This document shows positions 31,477-42,375 of a stretch of DNA of 64,000 nucleotides, piece by piece. The position numbers and the translations under genes are program-made. The DNA comes from Linanthus parryae (taxonomy: Eukaryota > Streptophyta > Magnoliopsida > Ericales > Polemoniaceae), in contig JALGPY010000003.1 in the NCBI GenBank assembly GCA_023055425.1, positions 71,213,491 to 71,277,490 on the forward strand, read 5' to 3'. A model generated the notes under the pieces. That model did not search any database and had not been told where the DNA came from. It worked only from the letters and a program-made list of their open reading frames with translations. How positions within the stretch are numbered: the stretch's first letter is position 1; each line of letters opens with the position of its first letter.

Positions 31477-31483
31477 ATGGCCT

Positions 31484-31523
<40 letters not shown>

Positions 31524-31621
31524 GACGAAGGCGAGGAGGCCCCGTACTCCGAAGAGGAAGACGAGTAGTGGAGTTGGCCCTCGTGCTAGGATTGTTGAGT
31601 CCTCGTTTGATTGTTGAGGAC
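31477..31621 (+). pseudogene. Short Lys-rich ORF start with A-run, unit 3
   Basis: The A-run is 33 (31485-31517), which from the ATG again opens the basic frame seen in unit 2. Confidence 0.35.
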
Positions 31622-33840
31622 AACGATGCATCCTAGTGTGGGGGTGGTGTTACCCTTTTTACTAGTCAGTATTGCGTCTTTGCATCGCCCGTGTCAGCAT
31701 TTAGTTATAGATTTTTGGTTATGTCCTTATTTTTCTCATTATTATTCATATTTTTGCGTGCACGTTTTGGTATTATTGAGTCATCCCACCAAAGTATCGA
31801 GTCATTAGTCGAGTTGGTCGTGCATGTAGTATACGCATAAAAAAAAATTAAAAAATGTGAAAACCCAAAAAAATTAAAAATTTGAGAAAGGGCAATCGAA
31901 AGAAGCTGAAAATTCAGTAAAATCGAGAAGTGTGAGACTTTTAGGCATAGGGCGTGAATTGCGATCGAGAGTGACAATGTGAGATTCCCTTAGTAAGTAT
32001 AGAGAAACTTTCTTTACGGGAATGCGTGCCTATTTTACACACGAACTTAATTTTGTCAAATCTAAAGTGTGTGCCTAATTTTCTTACAAGAGTTGAGCTA
32101 GGTGTGAGCTAAACAAGCCGAACATTCTTGTGTACGTCTTAGGTAGTCGCCAACCCGCCTCGTAGTGGCACACAGAACAGCTGTGCAAGGTGTGTATTAG
32201 AGCACTCACTGCTTATAGAACGTACCTTGTAGGACCACTAGTAAACCCTGTTTTGAACCTTGGATTCTTTGATAACCTGTGGACTTAGGGTGACGATTCT
32301 TGGCCTTCATCATTGATTGGTTAGAATCACCGCTTTAGTGCGTCACTAGGGTGTTGTAGTTGAGGGGGTTCAATGAGGGAGTACTTCATGCTATACTTGT
32401 GTGAGTCTTACATATCGCATACGCTTCATTTGTGATCTTCGAGGGGAATGCGAGGGTGAGTGAGAGTAGGCTTGCGCACTTCGGTGTGGCGGTGTTCCAT
32501 GGCATTACAACATGGACACGAGTGAGGAGAGCCGTGAGTGTGTACCATCTAATACACACAAAACTTGGGTTGGGGGAATTGAATAGGTGGATCGTGCTAG
32601 GTACCGGATCTTATTCATCATGGTGAAGGAGGTTTGGTTGGATTAGGCACGAGACATATATGTGATTGGCTACTTGAGAGGGGACCGGATTACATTCGAG
32701 TGTGGGGGTGTCGACATTTGACTTCGGACATCGAGATTGAGCTTGCGACGACTCCATCCCCACACGTGCTCTATTGTGTTAGCGGCTTCGTTTGTTACAC
32801 CGAGGATTTCATCGAGATAGGGGGAGAGACATTTATTTGCGATTCATACGTGTTGATTTGGATATTATCTTCCCCTATTATCATTTTTAGCTTGACACTT
32901 GGAAGACCACTCGGGTCGGATATTGAGGAAATTGTGCAGGAATTTGAGAGATTTATAAAAAAAAAAAGAATAAAAAACAATGATGAAAAAACAATGATGA
33001 AAAAAGAAAAGAGAGAAAAAAGGAGAGTTGAATAAAGGAAGAATGAAAAGTTTTGTGGAATAACGAGTGGAGAAGCAACTAGTTCACGAACGGGAAATTT
33101 TGGCTTATACATCATTCATGACAATAGCCGCGGAGATCGTAATTGTACCGGGGTGTGAGGGGATCGAGGGCCGGAGATGGTGAGTTTCGGGCTTGGTTTC
33201 TATCATTGTTGTGAGGGTGTGTGAGATGTGGGAATTGTGAGAATGTGACGCTTTAGGATTCGAGTTGATTATTATCCTATTTGTCCCTAAAGCCTCATCA
33301 TTCTAAACCCGTTAGCGGATTATGAGCTCGGACCTTGAACTGGGCTTAGCCTAGCGTAGCCTCTTATTTTGTGGCATACATGAAAAGGTATTGCGTTCTT
33401 GTACTTAGTAAAGCTAGGTTCTCTATACTAGCTAGGGGGGATTCATGTTGACGAATTTGATTTCAACTCATTCCTTGTGTCTAGATTTCTCATCGCTTCG
33501 TGTGAATCGGTTTAGGCTAATGGAGATTGCCCAATCTCACAAAAGAAAAGAAAAAAAAGAATGTTATTTCAATACTTGCATTGTGAATATTGCATTTGCA
33601 TATAGTTGCATTGTGTATAATCGAGTCGTGTCGACTAGTAAAAAGGATGGTTTGTGAATTGATCTACTCGGACTCGTATGCAATTTGGTAATGGTTAAGT
33701 ATGCAAACGGTGTGTGATAAGTATGCAATGGCAAATGTGGTATGTATGCAAAGAAAGTTTGGAAATCGGGAAAGGTTTGAGGAAATGAGATGAGAGTGTG
33801 AGAATTGGCTTGAGGATTTGCTCGGGACGAGCAAAATGTA

Positions 33841-33853
33841 GTGTGGGGGTAGT
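33841..33853 (+). other. Polypurine tract, unit 3
   Basis: GTGTGGGGGTAGT immediately before LTR4. Confidence 0.75.
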
Positions 33854-35314
33854 TGATAACTCCGTTTTGGAGTTATATTATTCCTTATTTTTGCTATGTT
33901 TTGCGTGCTTATCATGGAGAATTTAATCGTCTTTGAGCGTTTTGTGCTAAAATTGTGAAAATTGAGTTTTTGAGCGTTAATCGTTAAATCCGGGCGTTTC
34001 TCGTATATTTTGTTGCTTTTATTGTGATATGATCGCGGGTTCGTGTTTCGTGTTGTGGTTGGCAGGAAATAGGACGCGAGGATCAAAGGTGGTGAAGAAA
34101 CGAGCTTCGGAAATAAAGAAAGCAAGGAAAACTCAAGAAAATAAGTCAGAAAAAAGCTAAGGCAGGAACTCTTCCCACGAAGAGAAAAGCTCTTCCCACG
34201 AAGAAAAGACTTAGCCAAAATTCCAGTTCTCTTCCTGTGACATGATGCTGTCTCAAAATAGGAGGACTTTTGCAGGAAGACTTCAGACAATCTCTTCCCA
34301 CGAAGAGAAAGTGTCTTCGCACGAAGAGATTGCCCAGAAAGCCAGAAACGTCCGGGGTCTTTTTGCAATTATTAGAAACTTTGTTATATTATTCTAGGAA
34401 CGTATTTAAGTGTGTTAGGTCGACTTTTTGAGTAGTTTTTGACGTGAAACACATCTTTTGGAGATCAAGGAGCTATTGTGAGAGCTTAGGAGCTTTGGAT
34501 CATCCGTTTCGATTCTCAACTCTTCTCTTTTCTTGATTTTTATGCTTAAACTCATGAGACTTGTCGTTTTGAGTATGAATATGAGTAGCTAAACGTTATT
34601 TGCAGGGAATTCTCGTTTGGTGTAGCTAGGGTTTGATCTAAATACCATGTTTTGATGATTGTGATTCATGTTTTAGCTTAATCTCACGTAATCTTTCATT
34701 ATTATGGATTATTTACGTTTGTAATCAAATTATCTTTGCGAGTAGCTAACGTAGAGATGAACTTAATTGGTTTTCACGCGGTAACTCCGTGAGGATTAGT
34801 CGGTAAATTGAATAATCCACCTAGTCGAATCAATGTTTGGTAACTCGACATCGTTAACTAGGATCGTTAAAGTAGAATTGTGGTTTTAATGCATGCTTTA
34901 AGCTAGAATAGACTTGGTAACTCGGTTGTTTTGGTTTAAAGTATAGTAAACTTACTTGGTAAATCGGTGGGTTTAATATTGCTTGATTGATATTGAAAGA
35001 TACGTGGTTGTTTTACAAGTCAAAACATAAATTTAGCTCAACCTAGTGAACCTAGAGAATTCCCGGTGTAATTTCCCTTATATTAAAAAAACCCTAAAAT
35101 TCATTATTTATTAATCGTGAACTATTTCACTCGGTTAATTGAGAATATTGCGTTTTTATTTTAGTAGAATTAGACCAAAACACAACTTGCGCTGTGCCCA
35201 CAAAAGGTTAAGAAATTCTAATTAATTTACAAGAAGTCTCTTGGGTTCGACAACCCAGTTTTCCGGAATTTATTACTACACCGACAGCTGTACACTTGCA
35301 GTTGGAGCGTGTCA
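33854..35314 (+). repeat. LTR4 of the chain (outer, 3')
   Basis: 1461 bp, ending GAGCGTGTCA and followed by the TAACT duplication. Private bases are at 34604, 34785, 34963, 35009, 35086, 35201, 35256 and 35257, all in the 3' half. The first 750 bp match LTR2 and LTR3 apart from their own private bases. Confidence 0.95.
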
Positions 35315-35319
35315 TAACT
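35315..35319. other. Target site duplication TAACT, right copy
   Basis: Directly follows the terminal CA of LTR4 and matches 8634-8638. Confidence 0.9.
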
Positions 35320-35830
35320 CCATGAATGTTAGTTGATATATTGAATCATTCACCTAGTTTTATCATTATTTGGTCACTCCGTAGCGTTAACTACGATCCT
35401 GGAGTAGAACGACAATCTTAATGCTCGTCTAGAATTGATTTAGACTTTGTAACTCTGTTTGAATTGAATTTAGGCGTACATAAGTTGTTTGGTAAATCAA
35501 CAAGTCGCAATTGCTCGATTGAAAAGAGAATCGTATCAGTGTTTAGTAAACCAAAACATGCGTCCATAGTAACCCTAGTGATCCGAAGAAGGAAGCCCAG
35601 TATTTATCTCCGATTCGTTTATCAACCATCTTTCACGTTTATTTAGTCGTGAAATCAGCAGTATATCTGTTTATTTCATTCGTTGTTTAGCAATATCCAC
35701 TCAACTATTTGCCCACATTACAGTTAACGATTATAATTAATCTACGACAACTACCTTGGGATTCGACTGCCCTATATTATCTTATTATTATGACATGCAA
35801 CAGCCGTGCACTTGGGGTTGAGACGTGTCA
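35320..35830 (+). repeat. Old Athila-like LTR, 3' portion (right of the chain)
   Basis: Continues the LTR interrupted at 8638: CCATGAATGTTAG..., CACCTAGT...ATCA, a GTAGCGTTAACTACGATC block and GTGCACTTGGGGTTGAGACGTGTCA align to the last third of the young LTR. It ends with TGTCA at 35830. Eleven bases later is TTGGCGC, possibly the decayed start of a primer site. Confidence 0.7.
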
Positions 35831-36749
35831 ACGCTTACTCTTGGCGCAAGCAATTTGTTGCGATGGTACCTCGTCTACAAAGGCTGATTTCTTATGAGAA
35901 TCTGAAGGTCTTTCAGTTTCATCATCCAGAGTCAATTCGTCGAGTCGTTTTCTAGGAGTGAAATGATTTCTTGCAAAGTTTGAATTCCATCATGTAACTT
36001 CTTTTTCTCTCGATCAATCTCTGCTTGAAATAACTCCCTCATGTGTTTTTTTCATTCTAGTATTGATAGCCTGACAATCTTCTTCTCTGGCTGGGGTTGC
36101 TGTAACAGAAATGCAATGATTGGCAACAACATTGTGAGACTCCACTAAAGGGCTAGTAACTTCTTCCCCAGACAAAGTTCTTCTGTGTGTGGCCATCATA
36201 ATTTGTGATGCCGTGTGTTAAAGAGAATGTGTTACGTACGAGCAAAAGTGTTAGGTATGATGCCAGAAGTATCTAATAAAGGATGGTGTTACTAAATGTA
36301 TAACTTAGAATGCGAAATTTCTTGAAGAGACAACAATATCGTGTGTGTATGCAGAACAAACTCGCCTCTCTTCTGGTAGAGACCGCAAGGAAAAAGGAAT
36401 GGAACAAAACCTTTTACCTAACCAACTTGATCTGACTCATTCTCTCTTGTAGTGAAGTTGGACCAAGAAAGATGAATGTCCTATATTAGTTTCAGTGTTT
36501 CTAATTGATTTTAAAATCAGAGAACTGGAATTTCCCATCCTATAAGGTTAACATATAGTGATATGTGGTTCAATTATATGAGGAGTGACTCTAGACATGC
36601 AGCTAATATAGGGGGAGGTATAATGGGACGAAGATGATAGAGATATTTTCTTATAAAATGTCGGGTTTTAATTGATGGCTAAGATTACATCTTCCCAAAT
36701 TAAATGGATGGCACAGATTTAAGCCACATATGCTGTTTCATTTTGGAAG
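35831..36749. other. Unassigned DNA
   Basis: A 61-codon minus-strand frame (36199 to 36014) reads MMATHRRTLSGEEVTSPLVES... and is followed by Glu/Lys/Asp-rich sequence in another frame down to about 35870. It could be a retroelement gag leader, but no domain is recognised. The rest (36200-36749) shows nothing I can name. Confidence 0.25.
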
Positions 36750-37178
36750 GGCAATTAAAAATTTCGCCCCAAAATTTGGCTCCCAAATCATAATTTTTGA
36801 GTTGTGATCTCAAAATTAAATAATAAACAAAGGGTTGTTTACAATCTTTTTTTGCCGTATATGATAATTTTTAAAGGAGTTAAAGGTCTCTTGCCGTTTA
36901 TATTATATACTATATGTGGCGAGATTATTTTTTCTAATAATGACATTTTTATTTCCCTTTTAGATATTTTTAAGCGGAGAGAATTATTCTTGCCACTATA
37001 AGAACAATTCTTGCCGATTTTGATAAAATTTATGCGGAATTAATATTTTCTCGCCGTAAAAGACTATTTTAAGTGGCAAAATTTTTTATCGCCGTTTTTA
37101 TATCAAATACGGCGAGAAAAACTCTTGTCGCGCGGATTTTAGTATATTTTTGTCATTTTGTGTTCATTTCTAGTAGTG
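36750..37178 (-). mobile_element. CACTA-type transposon terminus
   Basis: On the minus strand the element begins CACTACTAGAAATGAACAC at 37178. The next 400 bp hold many short repeats around GCCGT/ACGGC (CTCGCCGT, TTGCCGTTT, ACGGCGAGAAAA, TTGCCGATT), like the subterminal transposase-binding repeats of CACTA elements. The other terminus was not found, so the left limit is approximate and the element is truncated or its partner end was lost. Confidence 0.6.
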
Positions 37179-37268
37179 GGGCTACAAACTTGTAGAAAAA
37201 TTGATAGTTACGAGGCAATTAGTTAAAACTCAAGATTGGGCTAATTATGACAACCTAGCAGTCATAAC

Positions 37269-38939
37269 CATAGTTTTATAAACCGGACCGGACCGGCCGG
37301 TTCGACCGGTTAAACCGGTGAACCAGTGCCTTACCGGTCTGGTCCAGTTATTGGATCGTTTATGTAAGAAAACCGGTCGAAATTGGCCAAAAACGCCGTT
37401 TTTTGGTTGAACCAGTGAACCGGCCGGTTTTAACTGGTTCCGCCGATTTTTGTTGGTTCTTCTCAACACCCAAATCCGCGACTAATTTGATGACATGAGA
37501 GGCGCCTTGCCACCGAAAACTCGTCAACGCTCTTCGTCTATCTTTCGAAAAATGGAAGAGAGAGAAAACTGAGGAAACAAATGACAGTTTACAGTCAAGT
37601 TGGTTACCTTCAAATTAGGGGAATATGGCGAGGAAAGAGAGATAGTAGGTCGAGACTTGAGAGGGTTCCGTTTGAGAACAGAGTGTGGAAGAGACAAGAG
37701 AGGGAGAGAGAGAGAGAGAGAGCGAAATGATAGGAAGAGATAGAAACAAATAGCAAAAATAGATTTTTAGAGAAATTTGTGGATAAGAAGATACGTGTCG
37801 AGCACATCATCCGTCCACATGCATGTCCTACTAAAGCCCTGCGTTCTTTACCTAATTTATGTACTTTTTAGTTATTTTTAGAAAAAGATTAAAAAGTTAC
37901 TTACTTTAACTTTGTTAAATTTTGTAAAAAGTTGTAGGTAACTTTTTTTAGAAAAAGGTTGTTTACTTATGTTCTATTTTAGCTCCTAAAAAGTACATTT
38001 AAGGAGTAACAAGTAAGAAATGTGAAGTTGGAAAAAACTAACTTTTTTTAGTCTTATAAAAAGGTAAAAAATTACGTAAAACTTAAATTGTAATGAAAAT
38101 GAGTAAATTGGAACTTTTTTTATGACCTAAGAAGAGGTAAAAAGTCACATAATTTTAGGCAAAGAAAGCAGGGCCTAATAGGAAATTTATATTTTCCTAC
38201 TTAAGAAAATATTTGTAATTTTTGGATAATATTATCCTAATACTTATAAAAAAAATAATTAATTTATATTAATGTTATAACTTTTTTTATGAAATTTTAT
38301 GAGGTCACTGTTGATTGGCATATCAAGGTTTTTAAAGTTAATGTTACTCAAGTTTAATAGTAATATTTATATTTAAAAAATTAATATAGTAAATTAAATT
38401 ATGCGTTTCAACTATAAACATTATATTCGTAACTTATATCGTAAGTTTGAAATTAAGCATATAAATTTATATTTTCACAACAATAAATGTCTATTGCTTA
38501 GAAATTGTTATTAAAAAAATGAAGTTGTGTTGCTTGAAAAATAGACACGATTATTTTATTTTTCAGTTAAATGGGTTCTAAAAAATTATGGATATTTGTA
38601 TGTAAATCTCAAATTGTATTTGTTAATGTCAATCAATATTTTTATATTTATTATAAACATCAAAATATATTTGTTGTTGACAATAATTTAGTTATTTTTG
38701 TTTGTTTGTTTGTTTGTTTATTTTTGTAAACATAGTTATTACTATAAAAATATGCTACACAAGGTTCAAATTAAAACATTCAACTATTTTTTGGCTATTT
38801 TTCATTATTTTTACTACTTTTAAATAAAAAATAATATATATATTATTAAATAAACGTGCAATTGAACCGGTCCGACCACTGGTCCCACCATGAACCGGTG
38901 CCTCACCGGTTCGTTGGCAGGTCCGGTTTTAAATCTTTG
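37269..38939. mobile_element. Non-autonomous hAT-like element, 1671 bp
   Basis: Flanked by a perfect 8-bp duplication GTCATAAC (37261-37268 and 38940-38947). The ends form an imperfect inverted repeat: CATAGTTTTATAAACCGGACC on the left, and the complement of the right end reads CAAAGATTTAAAACCGGACC. Subterminal DNA is full of ACCGGT/CCGGTT repeats. No transposase reading frame is present. It contains a nested MITE and a GA microsatellite near 37706. Confidence 0.85.
37836..38174. mobile_element. Nested MITE, 339 bp, hAT-like
   Basis: Terminal inverted repeats of about 40 bp begin GCCCTGCGTTCTTTACCTAA and, from the other end, GCCCTGCTTTCTTTGCCTAA. The flanks CTACTAAA and CTAATAGG look like a decayed 8-bp duplication. 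It sits wholly inside the 37269-38939 element. Confidence 0.75.
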
Positions 38940-38947
38940 GTCATAAC

Positions 38948-39761
38948 AAGTCAAATTTTGATGCTTGAAGCTGGAGACAGAGCACAGAATAATAAGGATC
39001 ATCTGAAATCGCTGAAACATCTTTGTTTTATCTTTTTTTTCCCATATTTTAACAGGAACACTAAGGTTTTTGCTACTATCACGAGATCGTTGGGCGCGAG
39101 TTGGGATCCTACGAATGAGACTTTGATTTTTTTATTCTTAAACTTAAATTTTGTCTAGTACTTGATCATGTTTTTTTTTAGTGTTTAGTTTTATCTCATG
39201 CATGAATAATGTCTCTTTCACTAGATTAAAGTTACAAAATTACTTGGCAACTCGGGGTTTTTGAGTCGGAAAAATTGAAATAGACACTTAACTACATTAG
39301 TCAATTGGTTACTCTTGACTGTTGGCTTGGAACTCTGAGTGGAACACAAAACGTAACACTTGACTAGGGGAAACCTATTATTTGGTAACTCGGTGTGAGT
39401 TAATCATTAGTCAAAGACGTGATTATTTGAGAAATCAGAATCGAAAACTTGCTCATTTGAATAAGTTACTCGCATCATTGTTTCGAAGATCATAATGATT
39501 TTCCAAAGAAATCTTTAGAGAGACCGAAAAAGAGTTATAGTATTTCCTCGTTATCTAAACTTCTCCGATCATTCTACATCCTCGCCAGTTATTAATAAGA
39601 TTACTTTCAGTATATTAGCTGTTAGAAAGAAACAACGCGATCTGTTCACTTTCGGCTATTCGAATTAACTAATTAAGAAATCGAGTCTCGTGGGTTCGAC
39701 AAATATTGATTTACCAAATTATTCCACATGACGATCGCGCACTTAAGGTTTGAGCATGTCA
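38948..39761 (+). repeat. Second old Athila-like LTR remnant
   Basis: Diverged match to the 1461-bp LTR: TTATTCTTAAACTTAAATTTTG, TTGGTAACTCGGTG, GTCTCGTGGGTTCGACAA, a TTTACC...ATTATT block and a final GAGCATGTCA occur in LTR order. The left limit is blurred by the hAT insertion. No clear primer site or gag follows. Confidence 0.6.
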
Positions 39762-40231
39762 GTTTACTCGAATTTCGAAAAATACTTATAGGGATCGTCT
39801 CAACTATTTCTAGAAGGTGCTTCTACACGTCAAGGAAAAGCTTATGCACGTCAAGCTGCTGAGTCGGTGTTCATCAAGTTGAAGATGAGGTTGACTGAGG
39901 AAGAACTTGAGGAATATTAATCATTGATCTATAGAGGCTCGGTGTTGGTGTTAGCCTCAATGGCTGAGGTGTCACAAGCACAAACCATTTGGTGGCTCGC
40001 TTTGCTACATTAGGTGGTAATTGCAGTAGGGAAATTAAAGTTAGTTTTTTATGGATTTATGTTTGACTTTATTTTCTACTATTCTAAATTTAGCCCCACA
40101 ACTTACAATAAATTATATCAAGTAATTAACTCGATCCCTCAAGAAGTCATGTAATATTCAAGAAACAATTATTTAGAGAGCCCCAATATTTCTGAAATTA
40201 AAACTAAGTCAAGTTTGACAACAAGAGGTAT
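39762..40231. other. Unassigned DNA after the old LTR
   Basis: No open frame or known motif. Short coding-like pieces such as the stretch near 39820-39915 are interrupted by stops. Confidence 0.3.
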
Positions 40232-41600
40232 TGTAACACCACTAAATTTCAAGACCCGGAACCCAGATATGCGTCGCTTCGTACCTGATTGAAAAACTGA
40301 GCACAAGGAGTCTTTTTTTTAACAGCCGAACCATGACCAAACCAATCAACTTAAATAGTTAATTAATACATTACAATCCTTAGCCACAAACACGGGATCA
40401 AAACATAAATAGTAAAAGTAACGTGAATCACTAAAATGTTCCATAGTGTTGATCATTACCAATCATTCAACTCGCCCGCTTCTCAAACTTAGCTTCCAAT
40501 GCCTAAGTTGTGGTGGAGAAAATAATACAAATACGCACAAGCATGTAAAAATATGAGTAGAGACAGTGACTCTTTTATAGAAAAAAAAATTGACACATCG
40601 GAATTATACCATTTAAGAAATAATAAAAATATCTCTCCTTACGAATCCGTCCAATAGAAAAAAATAAACCTTCCATGTATTAGGGCAATATCCAAAAAAA
40701 ATCATAATCCATGTCTCTTACAAAATGTCTGATAAAATATTTCCTGAATAATCAAATTTCACTCCAAAGATAATCAAATTTATTCCAAAATATAATGAAA
40801 TTTCATTCCAAAAGATAATTCAAATAAAATATCCATATTTTAGGGTTATTAGCACGGAATGAACTTCACCACATAAGTCGCTTATAATCATCACCACATG
40901 AATGACTTAAAATCCTCAACAAGTAAATGGTTTATAATCCTCGCCACACGAGTGGCTTAGAAACCCCACCACCACAGTGGTCAGACTAACATCTATGACT
41001 TTAAGTATCGTATCCTCTAAAGGTTTCTATATGGCCAAAAGAGTGAGTGCATGGAATACCAAACTCGGGGAAATAAAGGCGACCGAGCTACAAAATCCCG
41101 ATTCTCAATAGTAAAATTTTACCGTACAACTCTTTTCACTTTCATTAAGATGATATTTTATTCATTCGTGATAATCATTCCAGAAGAAATAGTATTTGAA
41201 GTCAAAAATTCATGCCCATGTGTTCCAAAGTTTCACGTCAAAATCCATAAATAATCTAAGTACTCATTTTGAGACATATGAAAACATCACATCTGACATG
41301 AAATAGGCTTGACACACAAAGTAAGGCATATTCTCTTACCTTAAGCAAATAGTAAATCCATGCAAAGCAAAGTAAAGCAAGCTCCTTAAGGATGCATGTA
41401 GCCGACATCTAAAAATTCGTTTCCTACAATCATATAAATATACCATCACATATATTCGCACATGTTTAAAACATGCACTTTAAATAGTATGTAGAAACAC
41501 TCAATATCTGTCTTAAACCTCTTAATGTCTCTTCAGATACACTCATCAATACTCTTGAGTTCTCTAGATCCAACATCCCAAGCCATACTCCAAAGTCCAA
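40232..41600 (-). repeat. Diverged Tekay-like LTR remnant
   Basis: Starts TGTAACACCACTAAATTTCAAGACCCGG and shares, in order, GAGTGCATGGA, CCGTACAACTCTTTTCACTTT, GGCATATTCTCTTACCTTAAG and surrounding layout with the solo LTR at 4570-7877. The right end is not defined. It is older than the solo LTR. Confidence 0.55.
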
Positions 41601-42326
41601 TACTAAACTTATCTTTTGAAATTGTCCGCTAATATGTTTAATAATTAAAGTAACATAACCAATTAATTAACTACATATCTTAAATACATCCCATACTCAT
41701 TATGGTCTCATTAGACTAAAATATATTATGAAAAAAACTTAAGGTTCAAACGGAATCGAAATCGGCTTCCGAAAACACATAGTATCTCCCATGTTCCTAC
41801 CGTTGTGAGGATTTGGACATTGTCGAAAAGTAAGTACACGTTTTTGTAACTTTCAATCAGGGCCAATGTAGTGTTCGGTGACACAAAGATATCATTTATC
41901 GTCTCCACCGGTCCACATATCCTATGTGCAAGTAATAGTAAAATTAGAATTTCCAAAAGAGTGAAAATTTTCCTCTCTCCTATCATCGTATAACTTGATT
42001 ATATCTTTTTTAGTAGTACTTCGACTAAACCGCTTAAAAGAGGGACAAAATGCATCTTTTATCATTTTTTTAAACTCATCGTCGTGGGTCGTATTAATAG
42101 GAAGTTCTTTAGCGGTAATCCAACGAGCTATTGATCTTTTGCACGTGGTGTATCATAAACAAAATGAACTAGTTGACCTTGAGTGTTTATACCCTAGTAG
42201 GGTTTGAACTCCCTTCTTACCTCTGGGTTGTTTTTCTAACATAAGTTTAGGTTCAACTTGTAAATGCCTTTTAAGTTACCATAATCCACCGATTTTATGA
42301 ACTGAAAACTCGGATTTACAAAGATT
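41601..42326. other. Unassigned AT-rich DNA
   Basis: No gene recognised. GGGTTTGAACTCCC near 42198 resembles a Pol III B box and might mark a SINE relic, but no matching A box or 3' tail was convincing. Confidence 0.25.
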
Positions 42327-42375
42327 AAAAACGAGAATCACCATCGGGACCTATGCGATGGTGATTCTCGTTTTT
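42327..42375. repeat. Perfect 20-bp inverted repeat (foldback)
   Basis: Arm AAAAACGAGAATCACCATCG at 42327-42346, spacer of 9 nt, and its exact complement at 42356-42375. The right arm is part of the transposase-like reading beside it, so the left arm is an inverted copy. Confidence 0.9.

Larger units (their letters stand above)
29616..33853 (+). other. Non-coding internal region after gag-pro, unit 3
   Basis: Same layout as unit 1 (hairpin 29668-29685; tandem duplication from 30209 and 30379). It carries more private substitutions than units 1 and 2, for example CCACTTGG for CAACTTGG near 31086 and TGTATAATT for TGTCCAATT near 31214. Confidence 0.8.
8639..35314 (+). mobile_element. Tandem chain of a non-autonomous Athila-like element: LTR-int-LTR-int-LTR-int-LTR
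   Basis: Four LTRs, each exactly 1461 bp with TG...CA ends, start at 8639, 17044, 25446 and 33854. Three internal regions lie between neighbours, each LTR shared by two units. The repeat step is 8405, 8402 and 8408 bp. The chain as a whole has one TAACT duplication at its two outer ends and none at inner LTRs. So one integration was followed by amplification in place, or an already concatenated molecule integrated. Each unit has a tRNA-Asp primer site, an intact gag-protease ORF and a polypurine tract, but no RT, RNase H or integrase. Confidence 0.93.

Noticed and set aside
42150..42260. Possible tRNA-derived SINE (B-box-like GGGTTTGAACTCCC)
   Set aside because: No convincing A box, no poly(A) or simple-repeat tail and no target duplication seen.
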